Part shown: one piece after another, positions 17,564 through 26,149 of the stretch
Layout of the letters: every line of letters begins with the position of its first letter
Position numbering within the stretch: the first letter of the stretch is position 1
From: Candidatus Pantoea floridensis
GTDB taxonomy: Bacteria; Pseudomonadota; Gammaproteobacteria; Enterobacterales; Enterobacteriaceae
Assembly (NCBI RefSeq): GCF_900215435.1
Contig: NZ_OCMY01000001.1
Location: 4,154,001-4,218,000 of the forward strand
DNA length: 64,000 nucleotides
Direction: 5' to 3'
The notes under the pieces: generated by a model
Database searches by the model: none
The model's input: the letters and a program-made list of their open reading frames with translations, nothing else
What the model was told of the DNA's origin: nothing
Translations under genes and position numbers: made by a program

Positions 17564-17773
17564 TTAACGGCTCACTTCGTGTCCGATCAAGCCGCCAATT
17601 GCTGCACCACCCAGCGTGCCGAACGTACTACCGCCGGTTAATACCGCGCCACCTACGGCACCCACACCGGCACCGATGGCGGTATTTCTCCCGCGATGCG
17701 ACATGCCGCAGGCGGTAACAGAAAACATAACCAACATAACAATAGCAATCTTACAGCTGCGTTTTAAAAGCAT
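17564..17773 (-). CDS. osmB: Osmotically inducible lipoprotein OsmB
   Basis: 69 residues. A signal peptide ends in the lipobox VTAC, then comes a glycine-zipper region (NTAIGAGVGAVGGAVLTGG, GTLGGAAIGGLIGHEV) that is almost the same as E. coli OsmB. It is an outer-membrane or periplasm-facing lipoprotein made under osmotic stress and in stationary phase. The start at 17773 has GAGG seven bases upstream; an earlier in-frame ATG does not. Confidence 0.93.
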   Translation of the reverse strand: MLLKRSCKIAIVMLVMFSVTACGMSHRGRNTAIGAGVGAVGGAVLTGGSTFGTLGGAAIGGLIGHEVSR

Positions 17774-17932
17774 ACAAAGCCTCACTGCCATTATTTTATG
17801 GCATGCAATAGTGTTTATTTGATTGTTGTTAAAATACCCAATCTGTTGCGACTGGCACTGCTCGTCGGCGTGAATTTAAGGGGTTTTACGCTTTTGTGAA
17901 AGGTAAAAATTCCTATTTGAGGATGGTACTAG

Positions 17933-17961
17933 CAAAGCGGTTAAAACGTGGTCGCTTTGCC
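17933..17961 (-). terminator. Hairpin after the YoaK-like gene
   Basis: Perfect 8-bp arms GCAAAGCG / CGCTTTGC with a 13-base loop, 16 bases past the stop of the leftward YoaK-like gene. The U-tract is poor. Confidence 0.45.
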
Positions 17962-17976
17962 AGCCGTTACCTCCGT

Positions 17977-18708
17977 TTATGCCGCCGTACGCTTCGCGCG
18001 TATTAATGTTCTGACCATCGCCAGCGTGGCCACCAGCACTAAAATGGCGCCTACCATTGCCATGGCTTTAAAACCCAGGTGTTTAAACATCATTAAACCG
18101 ACAATCCCGCCGATCAGGAAAGAGAAAATCGTGGTCAGATGCGTCCACAACTGCCGCTTTTGCCCCGAAACATTTTTCGACGGATCGCGACGAAACAGTG
18201 CCGCCAGCACCGACGCCAGTGAGATCCCGGCATCCGTCAGCGTACCGGTGATATGGGTGGAACGTACCCGACCATTCGATAACTGTGTTGAGGTGGAATT
18301 ATGCACGCCCATCAGAAAGCCCAGAATGACAATAACTTCCCGGTTATTAGCGGATGAAAAGAAGAACAACTCAAACAGCGATAACGCTATCAACGCCAAT
18401 CCTTCAACCCACAGAATTTGGCAAAAGATAATGCGATTGCCATTCGCTAATCCGCCAATCACCACCATTCTGGCGGTAACCGCGCCGCAAACAAATGCAA
18501 CGAGAATGGTGGCCAGAAAGGTGATATCGCGAAAATTAACGTTCGACACTTCACTGGATAATTGTGAGGTATTACCTGACATATGCGAGGGAAAAAAACC
18601 AAATGCGCCCAGGGCAATAGCATTGAGCACGCCGGCTGCCGTGGCTAACCACATTGCCAGATTTCTGTCCTCATCATGCGTACGCGTACGTTTAAGTTTA
18701 ATCAGCAT
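17977..18708 (-). CDS. YoaK-like DUF1275 membrane protein
   Basis: 243 residues with about six hydrophobic segments and the DUF1275 hallmarks GAFGFFPSHMSGNTSQL and GVHNSTSTQLSNGRVRSTHITGTLTD (given in overlapping parts). This inner-membrane family is widespread and has no established biochemical role. The start at 18708 is preferred because GGGG precedes it; the in-frame ATG at 18720 lacks a ribosome binding site. It stands alone between osmB and the ery DeoR gene. Confidence 0.85.
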   Translation of the reverse strand: MLIKLKRTRTHDEDRNLAMWLATAAGVLNAIALGAFGFFPSHMSGNTSQLSSEVSNVNFRDITFLATILVAFVCGAVTARMVVIGGLANGNRIIFCQILWVEGLALIALSLFELFFFSSANNREVIVILGFLMGVHNSTSTQLSNGRVRSTHITGTLTDAGISLASVLAALFRRDPSKNVSGQKRQLWTHLTTIFSFLIGGIVGLMMFKHLGFKAMAMVGAILVLVATLAMVRTLIRAKRTAA

Positions 18709-18881
18709 CAGATACCCCATTATTCTGAAATTTGGCCGAATAGTAAACGTAGAGCAATTTGGACATTTAATTGCCAGGAAATCCCTGAATAATTAACGCC
18801 TGGGTTAAAGAAACTAAAAAAAGCAATGAAGTCTCAATATATTTAAATAAACGTAAAGCGTTGGACGCAATAACGCGCGTC

Positions 18882-19742
18882 TTATGATGACACGCTGCTG
18901 GATATTTTCATCGGAGCAACGACCACATTCACGCCCAGATCCTGCATGCGACGTAAAATAGGGATCGGTGTTCCCTGATTGACTATCACCACATCAAATT
19001 CACGCAGGTGGGCAAAACGGTGCAGCGCACGCCGCTCAAATTTGGTGTTGTCCATCATCAGGATGCGTTTCTGTGCCGCATCAAACATCGCGCGTTTGGT
19101 CTCTACCGTTTCGGCCGATTGATGAAAGACGGCATCGTCGATAATCGCCGACATGCTGACGAAAAACACGTCGGCGCGCAGACTGGCAATCTCTTCGCGC
19201 GTCATGCGCCCCATAAAGGCATTGCACCAGTGGTAAAACTGGCCGCCTAACCCCATTAAGGTGATATCCCGGCCGTTGCGCAGCTCGTTCATTAACGTAA
19301 GTGAATTGGTGATCACCGTCAGCGGCGCACGCGCTGATAATAGCCGCGCCATCTGCAACACCGTGGTGGAGTCATCGAGGAAAATGGCCTGTCCCGGCTC
19401 CAGATAGGTGGCGGCGACGTCAGCAATCGCCTGCTTCTCTTCCAGCTGGCGCGTGGCGCGGTAGATATCGCTGGATTCAACCAGGCTGGTTGGCGTAGCT
19501 GAGACCACACCGCGCGATTTATGCAGCAACCCCCGCTCTACCATCTCATCAATATCACGGTGTGCGGTCATCAAACTGATCCCGAAGCGATCGGTGATAT
19601 CTTCAATGCGGATTGCCCCTTCTGCCATCACGGCTTCGGCAATCAGCTGCCGACGTGCCAGCTGGCGTGCCTGGCGGCTATCGCTGGGTAAGGTTTCGGC
19701 CATGAATACGCCAAGGGAAGAGTCCTGCGGGTTGTGCGCCAT
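18882..19742 (-). CDS. DeoR-family regulator of the ery locus (EryR-like)
   Basis: 286 residues: an N-terminal DeoR HTH (IEDITDRFGISLMTAHRDIDEM near 45-68) and a C-terminal sugar-phosphate sensor domain (IFLDDSTTVLQMARLL, VITNSLTLMNEL). It is the last gene of the leftward eryE-F-G direction, 138 bases after the binding protein, with a dispersed palindromic repeat in the gap. Rhizobial erythritol loci carry a DeoR-type eryR as well as eryD, which supports the assignment by context. Confidence 0.82.
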   Translation of the reverse strand: MAHNPQDSSLGVFMAETLPSDSRQARQLARRQLIAEAVMAEGAIRIEDITDRFGISLMTAHRDIDEMVERGLLHKSRGVVSATPTSLVESSDIYRATRQLEEKQAIADVAATYLEPGQAIFLDDSTTVLQMARLLSARAPLTVITNSLTLMNELRNGRDITLMGLGGQFYHWCNAFMGRMTREEIASLRADVFFVSMSAIIDDAVFHQSAETVETKRAMFDAAQKRILMMDNTKFERRALHRFAHLREFDVVIVNQGTPIPILRRMQDLGVNVVVAPMKISSSVSS

Positions 19743-19820
19743 ATTTCATCCGGGAAAAGAAGCAAAAGCGGGTTCGGCACTCATTACAGCGTTTAAACAC
19801 GGTTTTGGCAAATTGTCCTG

Positions 19821-19871
19821 GTGCGCCAAAATCCGCACAGGTCAGTTGTAGGGTCGCCATTTATGGCGACC
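19821..19871 (-). repeat. Dispersed palindromic repeat, copy 2
   Basis: GGTCGCCAT-TT-ATGGCGACC (19852-19871) is preceded by GTA, the inverted form of the CTAC flank of copy 1. A degenerate partner GTGCG-N8-CGCAC (19821-19838) has the same 18-base span as the GTGCGCAT palindrome, but only its outer five pairs remain. It lies between the ery binding protein and the DeoR gene. Confidence 0.75.
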
Positions 19872-19880
19872 CGATTTTAC

Positions 19881-20828
19881 TTACTGCTTCAACACAAACG
19901 GCGAGGCGAAATTGCCGGCGTTCTCTTTGGTGATCAGAATGCAGTCAAACAGCTGCTTCTCAGAGGCTGCGCCCGTTTTACCGGTTTTCAGGAAGCTGTC
20001 CGCCTGCTCTACCGCTTTTTGCGCGAACTGCGCTACCGGCTGCATCACGGTATACGCCAGGGTACCGGCTTTTACCGCGTCAACCGCATCCGGCGAACCA
20101 TCAAAACCGCCCACTTTAATCTGGTTCAGTTTGCCCGCCTCTTTCAGCGCCGCAATCGCGCCCAGCGCCATTTCATCGTTGCCGCTGATCACGCCTTTGA
20201 TGTTGGGATTGGCCTGCAGCAGCGACTGCATCTTATTGAAGCCCTGGGTGCGATCCCAGTTAGCCACTTCCTGGCCCACTTTCTTCAGCGTGGGATATTG
20301 CGTCAGCACGGTATCAAAGCCGTTCGCGCGCGTTGCGGCGTTGTTATCGGACGGCGGGCCAACCAGCTCAACATAGTTGGCAGTATCACCCACCTGCTTC
20401 ACCCACTCCATTGCGCCGACAGCCGCGCCCTGCGCGTTGTTTGAAACCAGCTGCGCTTTGGCGAGCCCGCTCTGGTTGAGCTCAGCATTGATGATAAACA
20501 CGGGAATATTGGCGGCAATGGCCTTTTTCACCGACCCAACCGAGCCGTCGGCATTGGCTGGGTCAAGAATGATTGCTTTGGATTTATTGGTAATCGCCGT
20601 ATCAATCAGCTGGCTTTCGGTATTCGTGTCGCCTTTGTGGGCGCTGACTTTAGCGCTATAGCCCAGCTTCTCGGCGGCTTTTTGCGCGACCTGGCCTTCC
20701 GTCAGCCAGTAAGGGTTAGAAGGATCGTTAACGATGATGGTCATTAGCCCGTTATCCGCCCAGGTTGGCGCAGCAAAGGTGGTGATGGCCATGGCCGCGG
20801 CCGCGATGAAGAGACGTTTGGTGAACAT
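19881..20828 (-). CDS. eryG: Sugar/polyol ABC transporter binding protein (EryG-like)
   Basis: 315-residue periplasmic binding protein of the ribose-type (Peripla_BP_4) family, with a signal peptide cut near residue 24 (TWADN). Family marks are the NDPSNPYW segment, ILDPANADGS, and GVISGNDEMALGAIAALKEAG. It is the third transporter gene after eryE and eryF. The erythritol assignment comes from context with eryABCD rather than from ligand residues. Confidence 0.85.
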   Translation of the reverse strand: MFTKRLFIAAAAMAITTFAAPTWADNGLMTIIVNDPSNPYWLTEGQVAQKAAEKLGYSAKVSAHKGDTNTESQLIDTAITNKSKAIILDPANADGSVGSVKKAIAANIPVFIINAELNQSGLAKAQLVSNNAQGAAVGAMEWVKQVGDTANYVELVGPPSDNNAATRANGFDTVLTQYPTLKKVGQEVANWDRTQGFNKMQSLLQANPNIKGVISGNDEMALGAIAALKEAGKLNQIKVGGFDGSPDAVDAVKAGTLAYTVMQPVAQFAQKAVEQADSFLKTGKTGAASEKQLFDCILITKENAGNFASPFVLKQ

Positions 20829-20871
20829 AGTAGGTGCTCCGTTATTATAGGGGTACAGGTTTTACGGATAT

Positions 20872-20899
20872 CCGCGCGCTGCTCATACAGCACGCGCGG
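20872..20899 (-). other. GC-rich stem-loop between eryF and eryG
   Basis: Arms CCGCGCG / CGCGCGG enclose a shorter CTG/CAG stem in the 72-base gap between permease and binding protein. Such stems often stabilise the mRNA portion for one transporter subunit or reduce read-through into it. Confidence 0.5.
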
Positions 20900-20900
20900 G

Positions 20901-21956
20901 TTAGCGAGCGCGCCGCCCGTATTGCAGGGTGTTAAGCAATACCGCCAACACGATCACGGCACCAGTGAACACCGTCTGCCAGTAAGCAGAGACGCCGATA
21001 ATCACCAGGCCATCAGAGAGAAATCCAATCACGAACGCGCCGAGCAGCGTACCGCGCACGTTACCGCGTCCGCCGGTCAGGGCCGCGCCACCAATCACCA
21101 CCGCAGCAATTGCCGTCAGCTCATAAGTGGTACCCGCCGTTGGGCCTGCCGAGGTGAGCTGTGAAGAGAGCACCAGCCCCGCCAGCGCGGCGCAGATACC
21201 CGACAACACATAAACGCTGATTTTGATGCGTTTCACCGGCACGCCAGAGAGATCGGCCGCGCGTTCGTTGCCGCCCGAAGCATAAAGCCAGCGACCAAAG
21301 GCCGAGCGGCTAAGCAGAAAACCACAGGCCAGCGCCACAACGCCAAGCACCAGCACGCCAACCGGTATGTTGAAGAGGCGATTAAAGCCGAGCCAGTCAA
21401 ACCCACTGTTGCCCAGCGCTTCGCTACCCGAGAGCTTGTTGTAGGTCAGACCGTTAGTGATCAGCAGCGCAATACCGCGCGCCACATACATCGTGCCGAG
21501 GGTGGCAACGAACGCCGGTACGCGGAACCAGGCGATGAGGATACCGTTGACTAAGCCCACCAGCGCGCCGACCACCAGCGTCAAAATCGCTACCGCCCAA
21601 ACCGGCAGATACAGCACCACGCCGAACGCTTCTAGATTGATCCCCTGCATCATAAAGCCGGCCATCACGCCCGCCAGACCGAGCGTTGAGCCCACCGACA
21701 AATCAATGCCACCGTTGAGGATCACCAGCAGCATGCCGATCGCCGGTAATCCGAAAATCGCCACATGCGACGCCATGGTGAGAAAATTGGCACCGGTAAA
21801 GTAGTTAGGCGACAGGAAGGAGAAGGTGGCGATAATCACCAATAGCGCGATGAATGCGCGACCTTCCAGCAGCAAACGCGCCAGATGGAGCTGTTTATCG
21901 CTGTTTTTTTTGGTGGCGATCGGCGGCGTTGCCAGCGTTTGTGTTCTGTCAGTCAT
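20901..21956 (-). CDS. eryF: Sugar/polyol ABC transporter permease (EryF-like)
   Basis: About 351 residues of the BPD_transp_2 (RbsC-like) family, with some eight to ten membrane segments, the NGGIDLSVGS motif near 90-100 and the GGAALTGGRGNVRGTLLGA segment near 295-315. The start at 21956 is favoured by GGAG eight bases upstream; another ATG at 21977, one base after the eryE stop, is also possible. It forms the membrane channel with the EryE-like ATPase. Confidence 0.88.
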   Translation of the reverse strand: MTDRTQTLATPPIATKKNSDKQLHLARLLLEGRAFIALLVIIATFSFLSPNYFTGANFLTMASHVAIFGLPAIGMLLVILNGGIDLSVGSTLGLAGVMAGFMMQGINLEAFGVVLYLPVWAVAILTLVVGALVGLVNGILIAWFRVPAFVATLGTMYVARGIALLITNGLTYNKLSGSEALGNSGFDWLGFNRLFNIPVGVLVLGVVALACGFLLSRSAFGRWLYASGGNERAADLSGVPVKRIKISVYVLSGICAALAGLVLSSQLTSAGPTAGTTYELTAIAAVVIGGAALTGGRGNVRGTLLGAFVIGFLSDGLVIIGVSAYWQTVFTGAVIVLAVLLNTLQYGRRAR

Positions 21957-21978
21957 CTGTTTTGCTCCGTTTTTCATG

Positions 21979-23517
21979 TCATGCCACCAGAGACTCGCCT
22001 GAAGCGGCCATAATGCGTTCTTTGCTCACGTTTGCGTCGAAGATGGCGGAAATGCGCCCTTTGCTCATCACCACGATCCGATGCGCAATACTCAAACACT
22101 CACCCACTTCCGACGTGGTATACACCACCGCCAGCCCCTTTTTGGCACTCTCGGCCAGCAGGCGAAACACCTCGGCTTTGGCGCCGATATCGATGCCGCG
22201 ACTCGGTTCATCCAGCAAAATCACTTTGGGACGCGTGGCGAGCATTTTGCCAATCACCACTTTTTGTTGATTGCCGCCAGAGAGCGAGCCAATCGCCGCT
22301 TCGCCACCGGATGTTTTCACCGTCACGTTACGAATACTGTCGTTAACCAGCTGTTTTTCACGGCTTCTGGAGAGCATCAGGCCGCGTACAAACTCACTGA
22401 TACTGGCGAGTGACAGGTTTTCGCCCACCGACATGGTTTGCACCAGGCCATCGCGCTGCCTGTCTTCCGGCACCAGCGCCAGCCCAATTTGAATGCGTTG
22501 TGAAATGGTCAGCGCAGAGACATCGGTGTCCTGCAGCAGAATGTGGCCGCTGTTTTGATGCAGTCGCCCGGCGATACACTCCAGCAGCTCGGTGCGTCCG
22601 GCGCCCATCAGGCCGTAAATACAGACGATCTCCCCGGCTTTCACCGCCAGCGACAGGTTATCCACCAGCCGAATGCCGGTTTTGCTTTTCAGCGTGAGAT
22701 CGTTAACGGTTAATGCTGGCAGACCGAACTCATAGCCTGTGGGCGGCGATCCCAGATCAAAGTGATCGCCCACCATATTGCGCACGATCCATTCGAGATC
22801 GATCTCATCGCGTTTGGCGTAGGCCGTCATTACGCCGTCACGCAATACCACCGCGCGATCGGTAATCTCCAGCGCCTCTTCCAGATGATGGGAGATATAA
22901 ACAATCGCCACGCCCTGACTGGTTAAATCGCGTATCACCTGAAATAACACGGCGACTTCTGCCGCGCTGAGCGCTGAGGTGGGCTCATCCATGATTAGAA
23001 TCTGTGAATTTACCGATAGAGCACGAGCGATTTCGACGATCTGCTGCTGGCCGAGACGCAGGTTCTCTACCGGCGTCAGGGGATCAATCTCCTCTTCCAG
23101 CGCGGCCATCAGGTGCGCCGTGACGCGCGCCTCTTCGGCGTAATCCACGCCGCCCGGCTTCATGATTTCGCGCCCCATAAAGATGTTGTCGCGCACGTTC
23201 ATATTCGGTGCGAGATTCAGTTCCTGATGGATAATTGAGATGCCGCAGTCTCGCGCTTCCGTAGCGGATCGAAATACTTTCTCCTCGCCGTTTAACAGAA
23301 TTTCCCCGGTAGTTGGCGTCACTACGCCCGACAAAATTTTCATCAGCGTCGATTTACCCGCGCCGTTTTCACCAAATAGCGTGGTCACTTCGCCACGACG
23401 AATTTCGAAATTGACGCCCTTCAGCGCGTGCGTTGATCCGTAGACTTTGCTGATATTGCGCGCCTGTAGGATCACTTCACCTTTCAGCAAGGCAGGATTA
23501 ACGTTGAACGGTTTCAT
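21979..23517 (-). CDS. eryE: Sugar/polyol ABC transporter ATPase (EryE-like, duplicated NBD)
   Basis: 512 residues with two ATP-binding cassettes, as in RbsA/XylG. First cassette: Walker A GENGAGKST, signature LRLGQQQ (degenerate), Walker B LIMDEPTSAL. Second cassette: GLMGAGRTE, LSGGNQQK, VILLDEPSRGID. The degenerate Walker A of the second half is normal for this family. ATG overlaps the stop of the DUF2291 gene (ATGA) and GGAGGTGA precedes it, so the two are translationally coupled. Confidence 0.9.
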   Translation of the reverse strand: MKPFNVNPALLKGEVILQARNISKVYGSTHALKGVNFEIRRGEVTTLFGENGAGKSTLMKILSGVVTPTTGEILLNGEEKVFRSATEARDCGISIIHQELNLAPNMNVRDNIFMGREIMKPGGVDYAEEARVTAHLMAALEEEIDPLTPVENLRLGQQQIVEIARALSVNSQILIMDEPTSALSAAEVAVLFQVIRDLTSQGVAIVYISHHLEEALEITDRAVVLRDGVMTAYAKRDEIDLEWIVRNMVGDHFDLGSPPTGYEFGLPALTVNDLTLKSKTGIRLVDNLSLAVKAGEIVCIYGLMGAGRTELLECIAGRLHQNSGHILLQDTDVSALTISQRIQIGLALVPEDRQRDGLVQTMSVGENLSLASISEFVRGLMLSRSREKQLVNDSIRNVTVKTSGGEAAIGSLSGGNQQKVVIGKMLATRPKVILLDEPSRGIDIGAKAEVFRLLAESAKKGLAVVYTTSEVGECLSIAHRIVVMSKGRISAIFDANVSKERIMAASGESLVA

Positions 23518-24167
23518 TTCACCTCCATGCTAACCGGCGTCACCATCCAGTTCTTCGCGTTCAGCAGGCGGAATACGCCGACTACCTGCACGGTTTTGCC
23601 CGGTAGCGCATCGCGGTCCAGCTTGTCGAGTACCGCCGTTTTCATCGCGCGATTGATCGCCGAACCGGCGTTTTGGTACTCAATCTGGTTGGTAAAATCG
23701 CCGAACTGAATTTTGCCGTTGGCGTCACGCAGATCGGTGCCGGTTATCGCCGGGCCGGTTTGCAGTCGCACCTGCGTTCCTTCCGGCAATCCGGCAACCT
23801 GTAGCGGGAAGATGCCCATCTGACCCGCTTGCACCACGCCTTCCAGTTTCACCGCGAACACCGGCAGCGGCGTGCCCACGCCATATTTCTGCACCGCGTC
23901 CTGCTGATTTACCTGCAGCGCGTCCGCCAGCGTTTTGGCCTCAACCGCACGAGATTCGACGTCGTGCTGGATGGTCGGGAAGGTTTTCTGGCCGTAGCTA
24001 TCCGCTGCGAACCCTTGTTCCTGCGCATCATCCGCGGAGCCGATTTTGACCACTTTATTATCCAGCGCCATCGCGGCGATGACGGCGACGACCACCAGCG
24101 CAATCGCCGCATAGCGCCTGGTACGCTTACGGGAGATCTGTTTCGCAAGTATTGAGACATCGGACAT
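23514..24167 (-). CDS. DUF2291-family protein of the ery transporter operon
   Basis: 217 residues: a short cytoplasmic N-terminus, one TM helix (AAIALVVVAVIAAMALD, about 22-38) and a periplasmic domain with FPLQVAGLPEGTQVRLQTGPAITGT in two segments. I recognise it as DUF2291, often encoded just before ribose-type ABC genes in erythritol loci; no activity is established. The start at 24167 has GAGGT six bases upstream. It is the first gene of the leftward operon and could be an accessory transport subunit or membrane-anchored lipid/sugar protein. Confidence 0.8.
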   Translation of the reverse strand: MSDVSILAKQISRKRTRRYAAIALVVVAVIAAMALDNKVVKIGSADDAQEQGFAADSYGQKTFPTIQHDVESRAVEAKTLADALQVNQQDAVQKYGVGTPLPVFAVKLEGVVQAGQMGIFPLQVAGLPEGTQVRLQTGPAITGTDLRDANGKIQFGDFTNQIEYQNAGSAINRAMKTAVLDKLDRDALPGKTVQVVGVFRLLNAKNWMVTPVSMEVK

Positions 24168-24183
24168 AACGTGACCTCTCACG

Positions 24184-24230
24184 GTTATCAGCTGCGATAA
24201 TCGCGCCGATAATGTTATAAGTGTGATAAC
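24184..24230. promoter_or_regulatory. Cluster of GATAA/TTATC half-sites upstream of the ery transporter operon
   Basis: Five related half-sites occur in 47 bases: GTTATC (24184-24189), GATAAT (24196-24201), GATAAT (24208-24213), GTTAT (24214-24218) and GATAAC (24225-24230). The last two form an inverted pair. They lie just before the DUF2291 start and are good candidates for EryD or the DeoR protein; DeoR-type repressors are known to bind repeated half-sites. Confidence 0.45.
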
Positions 24231-24296
24231 TTGTGTGATGAGAATTGAGCTGATGTGACTAAATTGTCAACAGGTACGCCGCAATTTTTTCAGGAG

Positions 24297-24312
24297 AGCG
24301 ATCTGGATCGCT
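24297..24312. promoter_or_regulatory. Perfect palindrome in the eryA/transporter divergent region
   Basis: AGCGATC-TG-GATCGCT has 7-bp perfect arms and lies near the middle of the roughly 420-base non-coding gap between the two ery operons. It is a possible operator for a shared regulator. The rest of the gap is AT-rich, with no gene and no other clear signal. Confidence 0.4.
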
Positions 24313-24591
24313 TAATTGATGTCGGACGCGTCACAAACCGCATTAACAACGCAATACAAGCATTTATCCCAAGGTTGCTCATCGCTTTGCCAGCGGTTTT
24401 AGCATCATTTTCGTGATCGACTTCGCTATCCCTACTGAAATTTATTTGTTTTAAAGAAAAATAATACAGAAGATATGTTATCTCAGTGAGAAGTGGTGTA
24501 AGACATTATTTAGCAAAATCATCACAGGCTGTTAACACAGCGGGCGACTGTAATGCGTCGGGTGATCACTCTTCTTCTCTCGGAGGTGTAC

Positions 24592-26139
24592 GTGGATAGT
24601 GGCGATATCATTCTGGGTCTGGATTCCGGCACCTCGGTGGTTAAAGCGGTGGCATTTGATCTGGAAGGCACGCAGCTGGCATGCGCATCAGTGCGTAACA
24701 GTTATTACCGCAGTGAAGGCGGCGCGGCGCAGCAATCGATGACGCAAACCTGGCAAGATGCGGTGACGGCGATACGTAAATTAGGCGAGCGCGTCGACAA
24801 TCTGGCCGCGCGCGTAGTGGCAGTGGCCGTCACTGCCCAGGGAGACGGTAGCTGGCTGGTGGGGGCGAATAATCAGCCGGTCGGCGATGCGTGGATCTGG
24901 CTGGATGCCCGTGCGGCTCCCACAGTAGAAAAACTCAATCAGCATCCCTTAGCGGCTCAGCGCTTCAACGCCACGGGCACCGGACTCAACACCTGCCAGC
25001 AGGGCGCGCAGCTCGCGCACATGGACCAGTTCTATCCCGAACTGCTGGCGCAAAGCGAAGTCGCGCTGCACTGCAAAGATTGGCTCTACCTGAACCTCAC
25101 CGGCATACGCGCCACCGACCCCTCAGAAGCGAGTTTTACCTTCGGCAACTTCCGCCATCAGCGCTACGACGATCGGGTCATTGCCGCACTGGGCCTTGAG
25201 CATCGTCGCCATCTGCTGCCCGAGATCATTGAGGGTACGCAAACGACTCATCCTCTCACCGCCGACGCCGCGCAGGCTACCGGTTTGCGCGCTGGCACGC
25301 CTATCTGCCTCGGCTATGTCGATATGGCGATGACCGCGCTGGGTGCTGGCGTGCATACCGGAGAAGCTAATACCGCCTGCTCGATTGTTGGCTCAACCGG
25401 CGTGCACCTGCGCAGCGTGACCATTGATGAGGTGTGGCTGAATCCGGCGCAAACCGGTTACGTTATTCCGCTGCCGTGGCCGGGCTATGTCACGCAGGTG
25501 CAAACCAATATGGCATCCACGCTCAATCTCGACTGGCTGTTAAACCTCGCCAATGACCTGCTCAGCAGCTTTGGTTGTGAAATCGATCATGCCCGTTTGG
25601 TCGGCCATATCGATCGCTGGCTCAACGACGCGAAGCCCGGCACCCTGCTCTATCACCCTTACATCTCCATCGCCGGTGAACGCGGGCCGTTTGTCAATGC
25701 CGAGGCGCGCGCCAGCTTTACCGGCCTGAGCTACACCCACAATTTTGGCGATTTGGTGCGTGCGGTGATCGAAGGCATCGGCATGGCGGCGCGCGATTGC
25801 TATCTGGCGATGGGCAGCCTGCCGGGCGAAATTCGTTTAACCGGCGGGGCCGTGCGCTCGCAGCCGTTACGCCAGATTCTCTCAGCCTGCCTTGGTGCGC
25901 CAGTGCGTATCAGCCAGCGCGATGAAGCCGGTGCGGCCGGTGCCGCGATGATGGCGGCGGTCGCGATTGGTGCTTATCCATCAATGGAGAGCTGCGTTAA
26001 AACCTGGGTCATGCCGCTGCTGGATGCACCCGAAGCGCCATCTACCGATCTGATGCAGCGCTATCACCCGCTTTTCGCCACCTATCAACAGATGCGTAAC
26101 GATCTTCCTGCCGCCTGGCATGCGCTTAAACAGTTTTAA
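24592..26139 (+). CDS. eryA: Erythritol kinase-type FGGY kinase (EryA-like)
   Basis: 515-residue FGGY sugar kinase, phosphorylating the polyol with ATP. N-terminal phosphate-binding loop ILGLDSGTSVVKAV; ATP-site segment CSIVGSTGVHL near 263-273; C-terminal RLTGGAVRSQPLRQIL and DEAGAAGAAMMAAV. GTG at 24592 is chosen because GGAGG lies five bases upstream; the in-frame ATG at 24553 has no such site. It opens the rightward operon eryA-eryB-eryC-eryD. In Brucella EryA makes L-erythritol 4-phosphate. Confidence 0.87.
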   Translation: MDSGDIILGLDSGTSVVKAVAFDLEGTQLACASVRNSYYRSEGGAAQQSMTQTWQDAVTAIRKLGERVDNLAARVVAVAVTAQGDGSWLVGANNQPVGDAWIWLDARAAPTVEKLNQHPLAAQRFNATGTGLNTCQQGAQLAHMDQFYPELLAQSEVALHCKDWLYLNLTGIRATDPSEASFTFGNFRHQRYDDRVIAALGLEHRRHLLPEIIEGTQTTHPLTADAAQATGLRAGTPICLGYVDMAMTALGAGVHTGEANTACSIVGSTGVHLRSVTIDEVWLNPAQTGYVIPLPWPGYVTQVQTNMASTLNLDWLLNLANDLLSSFGCEIDHARLVGHIDRWLNDAKPGTLLYHPYISIAGERGPFVNAEARASFTGLSYTHNFGDLVRAVIEGIGMAARDCYLAMGSLPGEIRLTGGAVRSQPLRQILSACLGAPVRISQRDEAGAAGAAMMAAVAIGAYPSMESCVKTWVMPLLDAPEAPSTDLMQRYHPLFATYQQMRNDLPAAWHALKQF

Positions 26140-26149
26140 GGAGTAAATC

